A stretch of DNA of 64,000 nt from CAWAND01 sp963727915 (GTDB lineage: Bacteria; Chloroflexota; Anaerolineae; Anaerolineales; E44-bin32), in contig CAVSID010000001.1 of NCBI GenBank assembly GCA_963727915.1, positions 868,001 to 932,000 on the forward strand, written 5' to 3'. The notes beneath the pieces are model-generated. The model was not told the DNA's origin and made no database searches. It was given only the letters and a program-made list of their open reading frames with translations. How positions within the stretch are numbered: position 1 is the first letter of the stretch; each line of letters begins with the position of its first letter. Shown here piece after piece: positions 9,094 to 19,004 of the stretch. The translations under genes and the position numbers were made by a program.

Positions 9094-9948
9094 GTGAGAC
9101 GTCGGCGGCTGTCTCGGCGGCCGTCGGGATGGCCAGGGACTTGGGGTTGTCGGTGGACTTACCGCAGATCCTGGCCGACCGCAGCAACCTGGTCGTTCAT
9201 CTGAAGCCGGCGCCGGTGGTCGCCCGGGTGGCGACCATGACGGCCGCCTTAAGGGGACAGCCTGAGGACTGGCTGAAGCGCGAGGTCGCCATCGCCGGCT
9301 TCCTGGCCTCGAAAGGGGCAGCCGTCGTGCCGCCTGCCACGGAGGTCCCACCCGGCCCCCATCGGCGCGACGGCTACCTGATGACGTTTTGGAGATGGGT
9401 GGCAGAGGATGGTTCGGGCCGGCCAAATGGCGAGGCGGCCGGCCGGGCCCTACGCGAGCTGCACGCCGCCATGGCTTCCTTCTCTGGCGATCTGCCACTG
9501 ATGGGTCCGATTGTGGATGACACGACCCACATGCTGGCCCTGCTGCGCAGGGGCGGGTGGCCATCACCCGTGCTTCTGGACGACGCCCAGGCTGTCCTGG
9601 CGAGGGCAACCGGCCTCGCCCGAGACGTCGGCGGTGTTCGACCCTTGCACGGGGATGCCTCTTCTGAGCAACCTGTTCGTCACCGGCCGGGGCTTGCTGT
9701 GGGCCGATTTCGAAGATGCCTGCCGGGGGCCGGCGGCGTGGGATCTAGCGGTGCTGGCTCGTTCTGCCGGAGCGGAAGGTCCAGACGTCGTGCGTGGCTA
9801 CGGCGGCGCTCATTCGGTGGAAAGTCTCGCCCCCTTTATCGAGGCCCGTGAACTACAGGCGGCGCTGTGGGCGGCCGTGTTGGCAGGCCGAGATCCGGCA
9901 ACGCGGCCCGATGCCGAGGCCCGATTGAGGCGACTTGCTAGGAGTTGA
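9090..9948 (+). CDS. APH/choline-kinase-like phosphotransferase (frameshift)
   Basis: The ATG at 9090 overlaps the stop of the preceding oxidase gene. The product of about 285 residues shows a kinase-like fold: RSNLVVHLKPAPVVARVAT in the N-lobe and the catalytic loop RPLHGDA...LSNLFVTG, followed by the metal-binding WADFEDACRGPAAWDLA. A frame change near 9655 splits the catalytic loop. The family phosphorylates hydroxyl groups on small molecules such as aminoglycosides, homoserine or methylthioribose. Nothing in the sequence singles out the acceptor, and resistance function should not be assumed. Confidence 0.78.
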
Positions 9949-10040
9949 ACACGCCGGCAGGAACGCGACAACCTGCCCCCTGGCCGTGTACTCCTGGTAT
10001 ATGGAAGATCCTCGTCAGGCCCGGCATCAGGAGTGAGACC

Positions 10041-11168
10041 ATGAAACGATCTGTGCTGGGGGCCAGCCTGTGCTTGGCGCTGGCGATGATGGCCTGCGCT
10101 TCAGGCGGCACGCCCACACTGGCACCCCCCGAGCCAACGAGTGGTCCGTCGGCGTTTGACAGCGGGCGCACAGCATATGGCTTCTTCCCCAGCCCTCCTG
10201 AGATGACCACCGAGAGCCTGCTCGACCTGCTGCACGCCATGCGTGATCATGGCGATGTCGTCCTGGTCCAACGCGCCGTGCCTTGGCCTGATTTCTTGGA
10301 CAGCCCAGACGGGGCGTCCCAGGATTTCACCGATGAGCAGAACCTGGTCACGGTGGCGGCACGCGACGGTCTGGAGCCGGTCTTCGTCATCGATCCGCTC
10401 AACGGCCTCGATCGGCGGCAGTTCGCGCCGCTTCCAGCCGAGCTCCGGGGGGCCGATTTTGGTACGCCTGCGCTGCGTCAGGCGTACCAAAACTACGCCG
10501 TGCGCGTGGCCAAGACGTTTCATCCTCGCTATCTGGGGCTGGCTTCCGAAATCAACACCTACGCCGACGCCCACCCGGATGATTTCCTTCAGTTCGTCGA
10601 TCTTTACAAACAAACCTATGCAGCCATCAAGGCCGAGTCACCCGACACACAGGTCTTCGTCACCTTTCAGTGGGAAGATCTCAACAACCTGAGCATCATG
10701 AGCGAAGGCAAGCCGGCCTACGAGATCAACTGGGAGGAAGTGGAAGCCTTCGAGCCGGAGCTGGATCTATGGGCCATCTCGAGTTATCCGTTTGTGGCAT
10801 TTGACGACGCCGGTCAGATTCCGAGTGACTACTATGCGCCGCTGTTGCGCCGAACGGACAAGCCATTGGCGGTGGCGGAAGGTGGCTGGCCATCGGCGGA
10901 CGTGGCTCCATTCCATGGGTCGACCGACGATCAGATTGGCTACCTGCAGGCGATCGATGCGCAGCTCGGCAGACAGCTTACATTTTGGATCTACCTCGTC
11001 CTTCAAGACTTCAACGTCGAGGCTTACCGCCCGTTCCTGGAAGCCCAAGGGATGGGTTCTCAGGTCGACACGCTAGGCTGGTTCCAGTCGGTTGGCCTGC
11101 GCACCTACGACGGCCAGCCCAAGCCGGCCCTGGCGGTGTGGGACTCGATCGGAGCGGCGGCGCCTTAG
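10041..11168 (+). CDS. Putative lipoprotein with GH-A-clan glycoside hydrolase-like barrel
   Basis: The ATG at 10041 has a GGAG site and encodes a signal peptide ending in a lipobox-like ALAMMAC, followed by a Pro/Thr-rich tether. The remaining ~350 residues look like a TIM barrel. Two glutamates are placed as in clan GH-A enzymes: one in LASEINTYAD (strand 4 region, near residue 175) and one in LAVAEGGWPS (strand 7 region, near residue 280). The protein would be anchored outside the membrane. The family could not be pinned to a single GH number, and the substrate is unknown. Confidence 0.65.
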   Translation: MKRSVLGASLCLALAMMACASGGTPTLAPPEPTSGPSAFDSGRTAYGFFPSPPEMTTESLLDLLHAMRDHGDVVLVQRAVPWPDFLDSPDGASQDFTDEQNLVTVAARDGLEPVFVIDPLNGLDRRQFAPLPAELRGADFGTPALRQAYQNYAVRVAKTFHPRYLGLASEINTYADAHPDDFLQFVDLYKQTYAAIKAESPDTQVFVTFQWEDLNNLSIMSEGKPAYEINWEEVEAFEPELDLWAISSYPFVAFDDAGQIPSDYYAPLLRRTDKPLAVAEGGWPSADVAPFHGSTDDQIGYLQAIDAQLGRQLTFWIYLVLQDFNVEAYRPFLEAQGMGSQVDTLGWFQSVGLRTYDGQPKPALAVWDSIGAAAP

Positions 11169-11249
11169 CCCGACCCAGCCCGAGCTCCACCGCATGTGGG
11201 GTATCTGGGCCGTTGATGTGACGACCCAGGAATTCGGTCGCGCCCCTTC

Positions 11250-11267
11250 TTGTGAAGCGCTTCACAA
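11250..11267. promoter_or_regulatory. CRP/FNR- or Rex-like palindrome, site 4 (perfect)
   Basis: TTGTGAAGCGCTTCACAA is an exact 9+9 palindrome and a full match to TTGTGAANNNNTTCACAA. It lies about 125 bp upstream of the glycosyltransferase start. Confidence 0.7.
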
Positions 11268-11383
11268 GCCTCGCAGCATTGGCACTCATTGCCAAGGCAC
11301 CCAATTCCGTCGAGAATAGACGGAGTTCGTGTTGTGTGGCAGCCTGCGGGCTGGCAGCGCTTCTCGCTCTGGAGTCCCATCCG

Positions 11384-12647
11384 ATGCACATAACCCTTCT
11401 GAGCCTCGGGTCGCGCGGCGACGTGGTTCCCTACCTTGCCCTGGGCCGTGGGCTGCGCAGCGCCGGGCACGACGTGCGCATGATCACCTTTGAGGACTTC
11501 GAGCCGATGGTTCGGAGCTCAGGGTTGGGCTTCGCCCCTATGGGCGGGAAAATGCGTCTGCTCCTCACGCAGAACGCCGGGCTGTCAATGACCGAAGCCG
11601 GGACGAGCGTCATTCGCATGTCGCTGGCATTGCTGCGTATGTTCCGGGGGTTGGCCCAGGGTTTCGCCGATGATCTGACACCACGGCGCTTGCGGGAGAC
11701 AGATTTGATCGTCAATCAGCTGCCGGGGGCCCTATACGGCCTCGAGCTGGCAGAGGCGGCCGGCGTGCCGATGGCCATGGCGGCGGTGATGCCGCTCGCC
11801 CCTTCCCGCTATGAGCCCATGCTGATCTTCCCTCGATGGCCGAGTGCGATCCCTGGCTACAACCGCCTGACACACTGGATCGCCTACCAAATCGCCTGGG
11901 GGATGTTTCGATCCGCCATCAGCCGATGGCGGACGGATGTCCTGGGCCTGCCCAGACCCCCCTTCTGGGGCTTCTGGCGCGGGCTTCAGGACGAACGGTT
12001 CCCTGTCTTCAATGCGTACAGTGCCCACCTGGCGCCCCCGCCAAAGGATTGGGGCGCCCACGTCCACACCACGGGCGCTTGGTTCGACGAAGAAACAGAC
12101 TGGAACCCTCCGGAGGATCTGGTTCGATTCATCCATTCTGGGACGCAGCCGGTCTATGTCGGGTTCGGCTCGATGCCCTCCCGCCGGCCCGAGCACGGCA
12201 CGCGTGCCGTGCTCGAAGCCTTGGAGCGGAGCGGGGTGCGGGCGGTGATCCATGCCGGGTGGGGCGGCCTTGTGCCCAGCGATCTGCCGGCCAGCATCTA
12301 CCCCATCGGAGATGTCCCGCATAGCTGGCTCTTCCCGCGCATGGCGGCCGTGGTTCACCACGGCGGGTCGGGCACGACCCACGCCGGGCTGCGCGCCGGC
12401 CGTCCGTCGGTCCTGGTCCCGTTCGTGTTCGACCAGTTCACCTGGGGACGTCGGGTGGCGGCTTTGGGCGCTGGCCCGCCGCCAATCCCCCACAAGCAGC
12501 TAACCACCAGGCGCTTGTCGGCGGCCCTTGACCGGGCGGTCCACGATCCCGAGATGCAGTCGGCGCGCAGGCGAGTTCCAGGCCAAGATGCGCCTCGAAG
12601 GCGGCGTGGACGCAGCTGTCGAGGGATTGGCGTCCCTCCTGGCGTGA
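11384..12647 (+). CDS. GT1-type (MGT/sterol-glucosyltransferase-like) glycosyltransferase (frameshift near end)
   Basis: The ATG at 11384 begins MHITLLSLGSRGDVVPYLALG, the classic start of macrolide and sterol glucosyltransferases. The C-terminal nucleotide-sugar site is intact, with FPRMAAVVHHGGSGTTHAGLRAGRP and the following VPFVFDQFTWGRRV. A frame change near 12575 is needed to reach the expected end (FQAKMRLEGGVDAAVEGLASLL, stop 12645-12647). The corrected length is about 420 residues. The enzyme would transfer a sugar from a UDP- or TDP-donor to a lipid or secondary metabolite; the acceptor is unknown. Confidence 0.85.
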
Positions 12648-12740
12648 TCATCGCTCCGGATGCCGGCTTCCGGGTTTGGCAACGGCCGTGCTAGAGTAGA
12701 CTCGGCATCCAACCCACGCTCGAACTCGGGAGTTCCCCTC

Positions 12741-14072
12741 ATGGCGCGCACGCTGATCAAGGATCTGCAACATCGTTACGTTGGATGACGAAGGCACGCT
12801 CCTGTTCGGCGCCGATTTGGGCATTGGCGATGGGCGTATTCTTCACGTGGGCATCGGTTCCCGAGGCTTTCGAGCCCGATGAAACCATCGACGGCCACAA
12901 CAAAGCCGCGCTTGCCCGGCCTGGTCAACGCCCACTGTCACAGCCCGATGACCTTCGAACGCGGTTGGGCCGAGGACTTGCCGTTCGACCGCTGGCTGAA
13001 CGAGAAGATCTGGGTGCAGGAAAGCGTGCTGACGTCGGACGACGTCTACTGGGGCGCCGCCCTGGCGGCGTGCGAGATGATCCACTCTGGCACGGTGATG
13101 TACAACGACAAGTACTTTCACATGGACCGGGTCGCCCAAGTGGTCCGCCAGAGCGGCATGCGGGCTTGCCTGACGTGGACCGTGTTCGGCCAGGAGACAG
13201 ACGCTGCGTTTACCGGGCGGGATCTTGACGGGACAGTGGCGTGGGTCAGGGATTTGGCGGCCGAAGCTCATCCCCGCTTGCGCACTTACTTGGGGCCGCA
13301 CTCACCCTACATCTGTCCGCCGGAATTCATCGAACGCGTGGTGGCATTGGCGCATGACCTCGGCCAAGGCATCCACCTGCATTTGGCCGAGTCGGAAGAG
13401 CAGGTAGCCAACTCGCTGGAGCGGCATGGGCAGCGGCCGGTGACGCTGATGAATTCACTGGGGGTGTTCGACGCCCCCGGAGGCTGCGTGGCAGCGCACT
13501 GCCTGGCCATAGACGAAGAGGACACGGCCATCTTGGCCGACAAGGGCGTGCACGTTGCCCATTGCCCCATTACCTATATGAAACTGGCCATGCCCTTCCC
13601 GACGCTCGAGGCGCGCTTGGCGGCAGGCGTGAACGTATGCCTGGGCACCGACGGGCCGGCGTCCAACAGCGATATGGACCTGTTCGCCACCATGCGGCAG
13701 ACGGCATTGACCGACAAGTACCAGGGACGGGATCCCAAGCTGATCCCGGGCGATCTGGCCCTGCGGCTGGCGACGCGGCGCAATGCCCTGGGCTTCGAGG
13801 GCCGGGGGACGCTCCAGCCAGGAGAACCGGCTGACCTAATCTTGGTGGACCTCGACCAGCCTCACCTGCACCCGCTCCACAGCCTGGTGGCCAACCTGGT
13901 CCATTCCGCCAAGGGGTCCGACGTGACGGACATGATGGTGGACGGAGTGTGGCTGATGCGGGATCGACAATTGCTCACGCTCGATGAAGGCCAGGTTCTT
14001 TACGAGGCCGAGCGCCACGCGCAGGCGATGGTCGGTCGCGGCATGAAGCAGGTCCGTGAGTACAAGGCATAG
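12741..14072 (+). CDS. Amidohydrolase, MtaD/SAH-deaminase-like (frame interrupted near N-terminus)
   Basis: The ATG at 12741 starts MARTLIKD, and frame changes near 12764, 12880 and 12912 restore a continuous N-terminal beta-sandwich. From 12920 the frame is clean. The metal-binding HxH lies in GLVNAHCHSPM, later His residues are in HLHLAESEEQ and CVAAHCLAID, and the aspartate is in CLGTDGPASNSDMDLFATM. The last block is typical of 5-methylthioadenosine/S-adenosylhomocysteine deaminases, although related hydrolases share it. The corrected length of about 440 residues fits. The enzyme is cytoplasmic and metal-dependent. Confidence 0.82.
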
Positions 14073-14113
14073 GCGAGGCAAGCTGAGCTGAGCGACCTGG
14101 TTGAAGCGGGTCC

Positions 14114-15166
14114 TCAGGCAAACCGGCCGGGCAACTGCGTGCCACAGGATTGGCATGTGCCATCGTGTGTCAGTCGCCACTCCGCGAGCTGGTAGCCCCG
14201 CCGGCCGATCAAGCGCCCGCCGCACTCAGCACATGTTGTCTGACTGCCTTCGTCATCCGGGATGTTTCCCGTGTAGACATACCGTAGCCCGGCCGTCATG
14301 GCCTGCGCACGGGCCCGCTGCAGCGTGAGGGTGGGAGTGGGTGGCACAGCCCTCATGCGAAAATCGGGATGGAAAGCGGTGAAATGCAGGGGCATGTCCG
14401 GCCCCAAGTCTTGAAGGATCCAGCCGCAGAGCCGGGCCAACTCATCGTGGCCATCGTTGTGCCCCGGGATCAACAATGTGGTGATCTCAACCCAGACATT
14501 GGTTTCCGCTTTCAACCAAACCAGCGTCTCCAGCACGGGGGCTAGCGCACCGCCGCACACATCGTGGTAAAAGGGCTCTGAAAAGGCCTTGAGGTCGACG
14601 TTGGCAGCGTCGATGTGCCGAAAGAAAGCGGCCCGGGGTTCCGAACACATGAAGCCTGAAGTGACGGCCACCGTCCGGAGACCGAGCCGCTTGGCTTCTT
14701 TGGCACAGGCCATGGCGTACTCGGCGAAGACCACCGGCTCGTTGTAGGTGAAGGCCACGCCGCCGCAGCCTCTGGCGATGGCCAGCGCGGCCACCCGCTC
14801 CGGCGCGGCCCACGTATCCAGTCTCGCCATTTCGCTCGCCTTGGAGATGTGCCAATTCTGGCAGAAGTGACAACCCAGATTGCAGCCGACCGTCCCAAAG
14901 GAAAGCACCCTCGACCCAGGATAGAAATGGTAGAGAGGCTTCTTCTCGATCGGGTCGGTTGCCATCCCAGTGTTGTGTCCGAAAGCGGTGAGCACAATGC
15001 CGCCTTGGGCCGCCCGCCGGACGAAGCAGAAGCCTCGCTGCCCTTCTTTTAGTCTGCAGCCGCGCGGGCAAAGATCGCACTGGACTCGTCCGTCAGCTGC
15101 GGTGTGCCACCACCTGCCGGGAGTGACTCCGGGCTCGACCAGCCGCTCAGCGTCAAGTGAAGACAT
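14114..15166 (-). CDS. amrS: AmmeMemoRadiSam system radical SAM enzyme
   Basis: This 350-residue protein has the radical SAM cluster motif CxxxCxxC as CNLGCHFCQNW near residue 100. An N-terminal metal-binding block CDLCPRGCRLKEGQ and a C-terminal zinc-ribbon-like CxxC pair (TTCAECGG, CQSCGTQL) frame the barrel. This arrangement is specific for the AmmeMemoRadiSam radical SAM enzyme. Its biochemical reaction is not established. The MEMO-family partner gene lies 63 bp upstream in the same direction. No AMMECR1 gene is seen in the window. Confidence 0.92.
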   Translation of the reverse strand: MSSLDAERLVEPGVTPGRWWHTAADGRVQCDLCPRGCRLKEGQRGFCFVRRAAQGGIVLTAFGHNTGMATDPIEKKPLYHFYPGSRVLSFGTVGCNLGCHFCQNWHISKASEMARLDTWAAPERVAALAIARGCGGVAFTYNEPVVFAEYAMACAKEAKRLGLRTVAVTSGFMCSEPRAAFFRHIDAANVDLKAFSEPFYHDVCGGALAPVLETLVWLKAETNVWVEITTLLIPGHNDGHDELARLCGWILQDLGPDMPLHFTAFHPDFRMRAVPPTPTLTLQRARAQAMTAGLRYVYTGNIPDDEGSQTTCAECGGRLIGRRGYQLAEWRLTHDGTCQSCGTQLPGRFA

Positions 15167-15229
15167 GATCTCTGCCTGGGGTGATCATGGGTCTGGATCT
15201 ACCCAGAAGTAGCCCACCGCTGGACCCGC

Positions 15230-16057
15230 CTACCAGAAGGCGGCCGATGCGTAGCCGATGACGGGATCGTACTCCCCGGTGACGTCGCCGGAGGTGCGGT
15301 AACTCAGCACCTTGGCATGCTCCGTACCGAAGGCACGCGCAACAAGCATCATGGTGGCGATGGCTCCGGCTCCGCAGGCGGACGCCGCCCCCTCGTGTTC
15401 CGCCTGTAGAACGGCTTCTGCCTGGAAGGCTTCGACCCGGCGCAGCATCTCCCGATCCATCAGCACGGCAAGATGCTGCGGGTTGAAGTGCGAGAGGTCG
15501 GAGCTGGCGATCAGGAGAGGATCGGCATCATGAAGAGCAGTCGCCAGGGCTCCGACGAGCGCTGCAACAGTCGTTGGAGTCTGATGGGCGAGCATGATCG
15601 GCACCACAGGGATGGTTCCCAGAACCGTCTGAAGGAACGGAAGCTGGATCTCAATCGAATGCTCGGTCGTCTCGGCCGTGGGGGTCAGACTCATGCCGCT
15701 TTCGATCAGGAGGTTGGCATCGATACGGTCGATGAGCTCGCGATCCACGGGCACCGTCCCCAGGGGGGTCTTGTAGCCGGCGTACTGACAGACGAGGAAG
15801 GGCGACTCGTGGTAGGCGTGGTACGGACCGAGGATGACGACCGTGTCGTAGTCGGCATCCTTCAGGGTGGCGTAGGCGTGGGCGGCAACATCCCCTGAAT
15901 AGACCAGGCCGGCGTGGGGAACGAGCAGGCCGCGGACTTTGCCGGAAGTCCCTTGCGATTGGTCCGAGACGATATCGAGCAGTCCCTCCAGGGACCGGCG
16001 GAGGTCGGCAGCGTTGTCCGGGTACCAGGTTCCCGAGATCGATGGGCGGAGATCCAC
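15230..16057 (-). CDS. amrB: AmmeMemoRadiSam system protein B (MEMO family)
   Basis: The start is a GTG at 16057 giving (V/M)DLRPSISGTWYP, the standard N-terminus of MEMO proteins. The 275-residue protein has the metal-ligand-like motifs PHAGLVYSG, GPYHAYHESPF and EHSIEIQLPFLQ, and ends with a Cys/Gly-rich ACGAGAI block. MEMO proteins resemble extradiol dioxygenases, but their bacterial role is unknown. It is upstream of amrS and probably cotranscribed with it. Confidence 0.92.
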   Translation of the reverse strand: MDLRPSISGTWYPDNAADLRRSLEGLLDIVSDQSQGTSGKVRGLLVPHAGLVYSGDVAAHAYATLKDADYDTVVILGPYHAYHESPFLVCQYAGYKTPLGTVPVDRELIDRIDANLLIESGMSLTPTAETTEHSIEIQLPFLQTVLGTIPVVPIMLAHQTPTTVAALVGALATALHDADPLLIASSDLSHFNPQHLAVLMDREMLRRVEAFQAEAVLQAEHEGAASACGAGAIATMMLVARAFGTEHAKVLSYRTSGDVTGEYDPVIGYASAAFW

Positions 16058-16366
16058 GCGTGCCCCCTTGTCTCCGTGCGCGTCACAACCTCCGTTAAGC
16101 GGACGTCAGCCAACGGAAGACGTGCCACCCACTGGGTGTTGTGCCAACTCCATTGTGCTCCGATTCGGGCCGGTCTGGAAAGCGACGTATATCCTGAATC
16201 GGCCGGCAGAATGTCGTGCGTCTGCTCTCTTTGTTCGCGGTGGATCCCCCGCCGATCTGAAGCCAAGCGAACCTCTCCCGCTGACCCAAACGGGTAAGAT
16301 ACTCATGCTGCCCGCTGTCGACGCGGCTTTTTGAAGGGCTGTAACGCCGTTGTGAGAGACCTAAGG
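16058..16366. other. Intergenic region upstream of amrB and of a small plus-strand frame
   Basis: No gene could be supported here. The region separates the amrB start on the minus strand from plus-strand genes and should hold both promoters, but no clear -35/-10 pair was recognised. Confidence 0.4.
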
Positions 16367-16522
16367 ATGGGTTGGTCATTCCTATTGCTGGTGTCTGGAT
16401 TGGCCCTGTCCGCCTGTGGTGAGGAAGCGAGACTCTTCCAATACTACGCCCCCTGCAAGATTGGCGAGCAGGTTTCGATGCCGGTATCCACCGATGAGCG
16501 GCTGTGCCCGCTCGACCATTAG
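16367..16522 (+). CDS. Small putative lipoprotein
   Basis: The 51-codon frame from ATG 16367 encodes MGWSFLLLVSGLALSACGEE, an apparent lipoprotein signal with a lipobox (LSAC) and no recognised domain after it. The ribosome-binding site is weak: AAGG abuts the start codon. The product has no known homologue in my memory. It may instead be a truncated or frameshifted longer lipoprotein. The call is tentative. Confidence 0.35.
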   Translation: MGWSFLLLVSGLALSACGEEARLFQYYAPCKIGEQVSMPVSTDERLCPLDH

Positions 16523-16610
16523 AATCTGGCGAGTTGGAGATACTCTGGCACCGTCAATGCTCTGAATGGCGCGCTTGGGTACCTGGGCGCACGAAAGGAC
16601 CAGACTTCCC

Positions 16611-17327
16611 ATGGACGAGATCTTTCCCTGCCTGATCGTCAATGCCCGGCCGGCGGCCGGCAAGAGCGAAATCCTGGCCTATCTGGCTGGTCTCGACGAC
16701 GCAACCCGAGCCCGTCGGTTCCACGTCGGCCGTCTGAAGACCTTCGACGACTTCCCGATGCTCTGGGCCTGGTTTGAGGAAGATGACCTGCTGGAGCGGA
16801 TTTTCAACCGGCCGCGGCTGCACAGCACGCCCGATAGCTACTTCATCCACCACGACCTGTGGCATGTTTTGATCCGCCGCCTCGGGGCTGATTACGAACG
16901 GTGGCGGAGGGAGGCACCGGCAGGCTGGACGGGCGTGATCGAATTCTCGCGCGGCACGGAGTCCGGCGGATACCGGGCGGCCTATCCGCACCTGCCCTCA
17001 ACCGTTCTGGATCAGGCGGCTGTGATGTATGTCCAGGTCTCCTATGAGGAATCGCTGCGCAAGAATCGGGCACGCGAGAATCCGGACCGCCCCGAGAGCA
17101 TTCTCGAGCACAGTCTGCCAGACTCGAAGATGGCCCGTCTCTATCGGGATGATGATTGGGCCGAGCTCGCCGGTGCGGACGGCGGCTATCTTTCGGTCGA
17201 GGATCACCGGCTGCCGTTCGTGGTCTTCGAAAACGACGATGACGTGACCACGCGCGGTGGACCTGACTTGGCAGATCGGCTGGGGGCCTGCCTCGACAAG
17301 TTGTGGGATTTGCGGCGATCGGTCTGA
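16611..17327 (+). CDS. P-loop protein of unknown function
   Basis: The product has about 238 residues. Its N-terminus carries a Walker A-like motif, NARPAAGKSE at residues 9-18, directly after the first beta-strand. A hydrophobic strand VMYVQVSYEESL near residue 140 precedes an Arg-rich segment KNRARENPDRPES that resembles the lid region of small-molecule kinases, and the C-terminus reads PFVVFENDDDVTTRG. These traits suggest a nucleotide-binding kinase-like fold. I do not recognise the family. The gene is upstream of the Asp-box protein on the same strand, with a palindrome between them. Confidence 0.6.
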   Translation: MDEIFPCLIVNARPAAGKSEILAYLAGLDDATRARRFHVGRLKTFDDFPMLWAWFEEDDLLERIFNRPRLHSTPDSYFIHHDLWHVLIRRLGADYERWRREAPAGWTGVIEFSRGTESGGYRAAYPHLPSTVLDQAAVMYVQVSYEESLRKNRARENPDRPESILEHSLPDSKMARLYRDDDWAELAGADGGYLSVEDHRLPFVVFENDDDVTTRGGPDLADRLGACLDKLWDLRRSV

Positions 17328-17345
17328 GCCTCGGAAAGGGGCCGA

Positions 17346-17363
17346 TTGTGAAGAATTGCACAA
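17346..17363. promoter_or_regulatory. CRP/FNR- or Rex-like palindrome, site 5
   Basis: TTGTGAAGAATTGCACAA has one mismatch to TTGTGAANNNNTTCACAA. A possible -10 (GATTAT, 17384-17389) puts its centre near -41.5, the class II activator position. Confidence 0.6.
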
Positions 17364-17518
17364 AACGACACATCTCGGATGTGGATTATGGCGACCGCTT
17401 CCCCCCAACGGGGGATTTGTGTCTGTTTGGCGAGAAATTCGCTTTAGAATGGGGGCTATTGAATTACCTCGCTGCGTCGGCCCGGGGAGTGGCCCACGCG
17501 TGATCATGGGAGGCTGGG

Positions 17519-18630
<1,112 letters not shown>

Positions 18631-18634
<4 letters not shown>

Positions 18635-18927
18635 TCCGCGTCGTCCTGCCACACCACCTGCGAAGCCTGGCCGGAGTGGGCAAAGAGATCACAGTCGAGG
18701 TCGAAGGGCCCGTGACTCAGCGGTCGGTGCTGGACGCTGTCGAGGCCGCCCACCCGAACCTGCGCGGCACGATCCGTGACCATGAGAGTCAGGAGCGGCG
18801 CCCGCTGGTGCGTTTTTTTGCCTGTGGAGAAGATCTCTCCAACCAGCCGCCGGACGAGCCGCTGCCGGAAGATGTGGTCACGGGCAAAGAGGCCTTCATG
18901 ATTGTGGGTGCGATTGCGGGAGGATAA
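18631..18927 (+). CDS. MoaD/ThiS-like ubiquitin-fold protein
   Basis: The GTG at 18631 overlaps the previous stop (GTGA). The 98-residue product begins VIRVVLPHHLRSLAG and ends in the sequence VGAIAGG. A C-terminal Gly-Gly is the site of adenylation and thiocarboxylation in MoaD and ThiS. The middle has a typical ERRPLVRFFACGEDLS strand-turn-strand of the beta-grasp fold. A sulfur-carrier role is likely by family. No activating E1-like enzyme or molybdopterin genes lie nearby. A terminator follows the gene. Confidence 0.8.
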
Positions 18928-18957
18928 AGGAAAGTCGTTCCTTTGCTTGATCGAGCG

Positions 18958-18985
18958 CGGCCCGACCAAAAAGGTCGGGCCGTTT
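18958..18985 (+). terminator. Rho-independent terminator after MoaD-like gene
   Basis: A 10-bp GC-rich stem (CGGCCCGACC/GGTCGGGCCG) with an AAAAA loop is followed by TTTC on the plus strand. Confidence 0.8.
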
Positions 18986-19004
18986 CATTGGTGACTTGGA
19001 TGCC

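Noticed and set aside
9090..9948. Antibiotic resistance reading of the phosphotransferase.
   Set aside because: The fold is shared by many metabolic kinases and no aminoglycoside-specific motif is visible.
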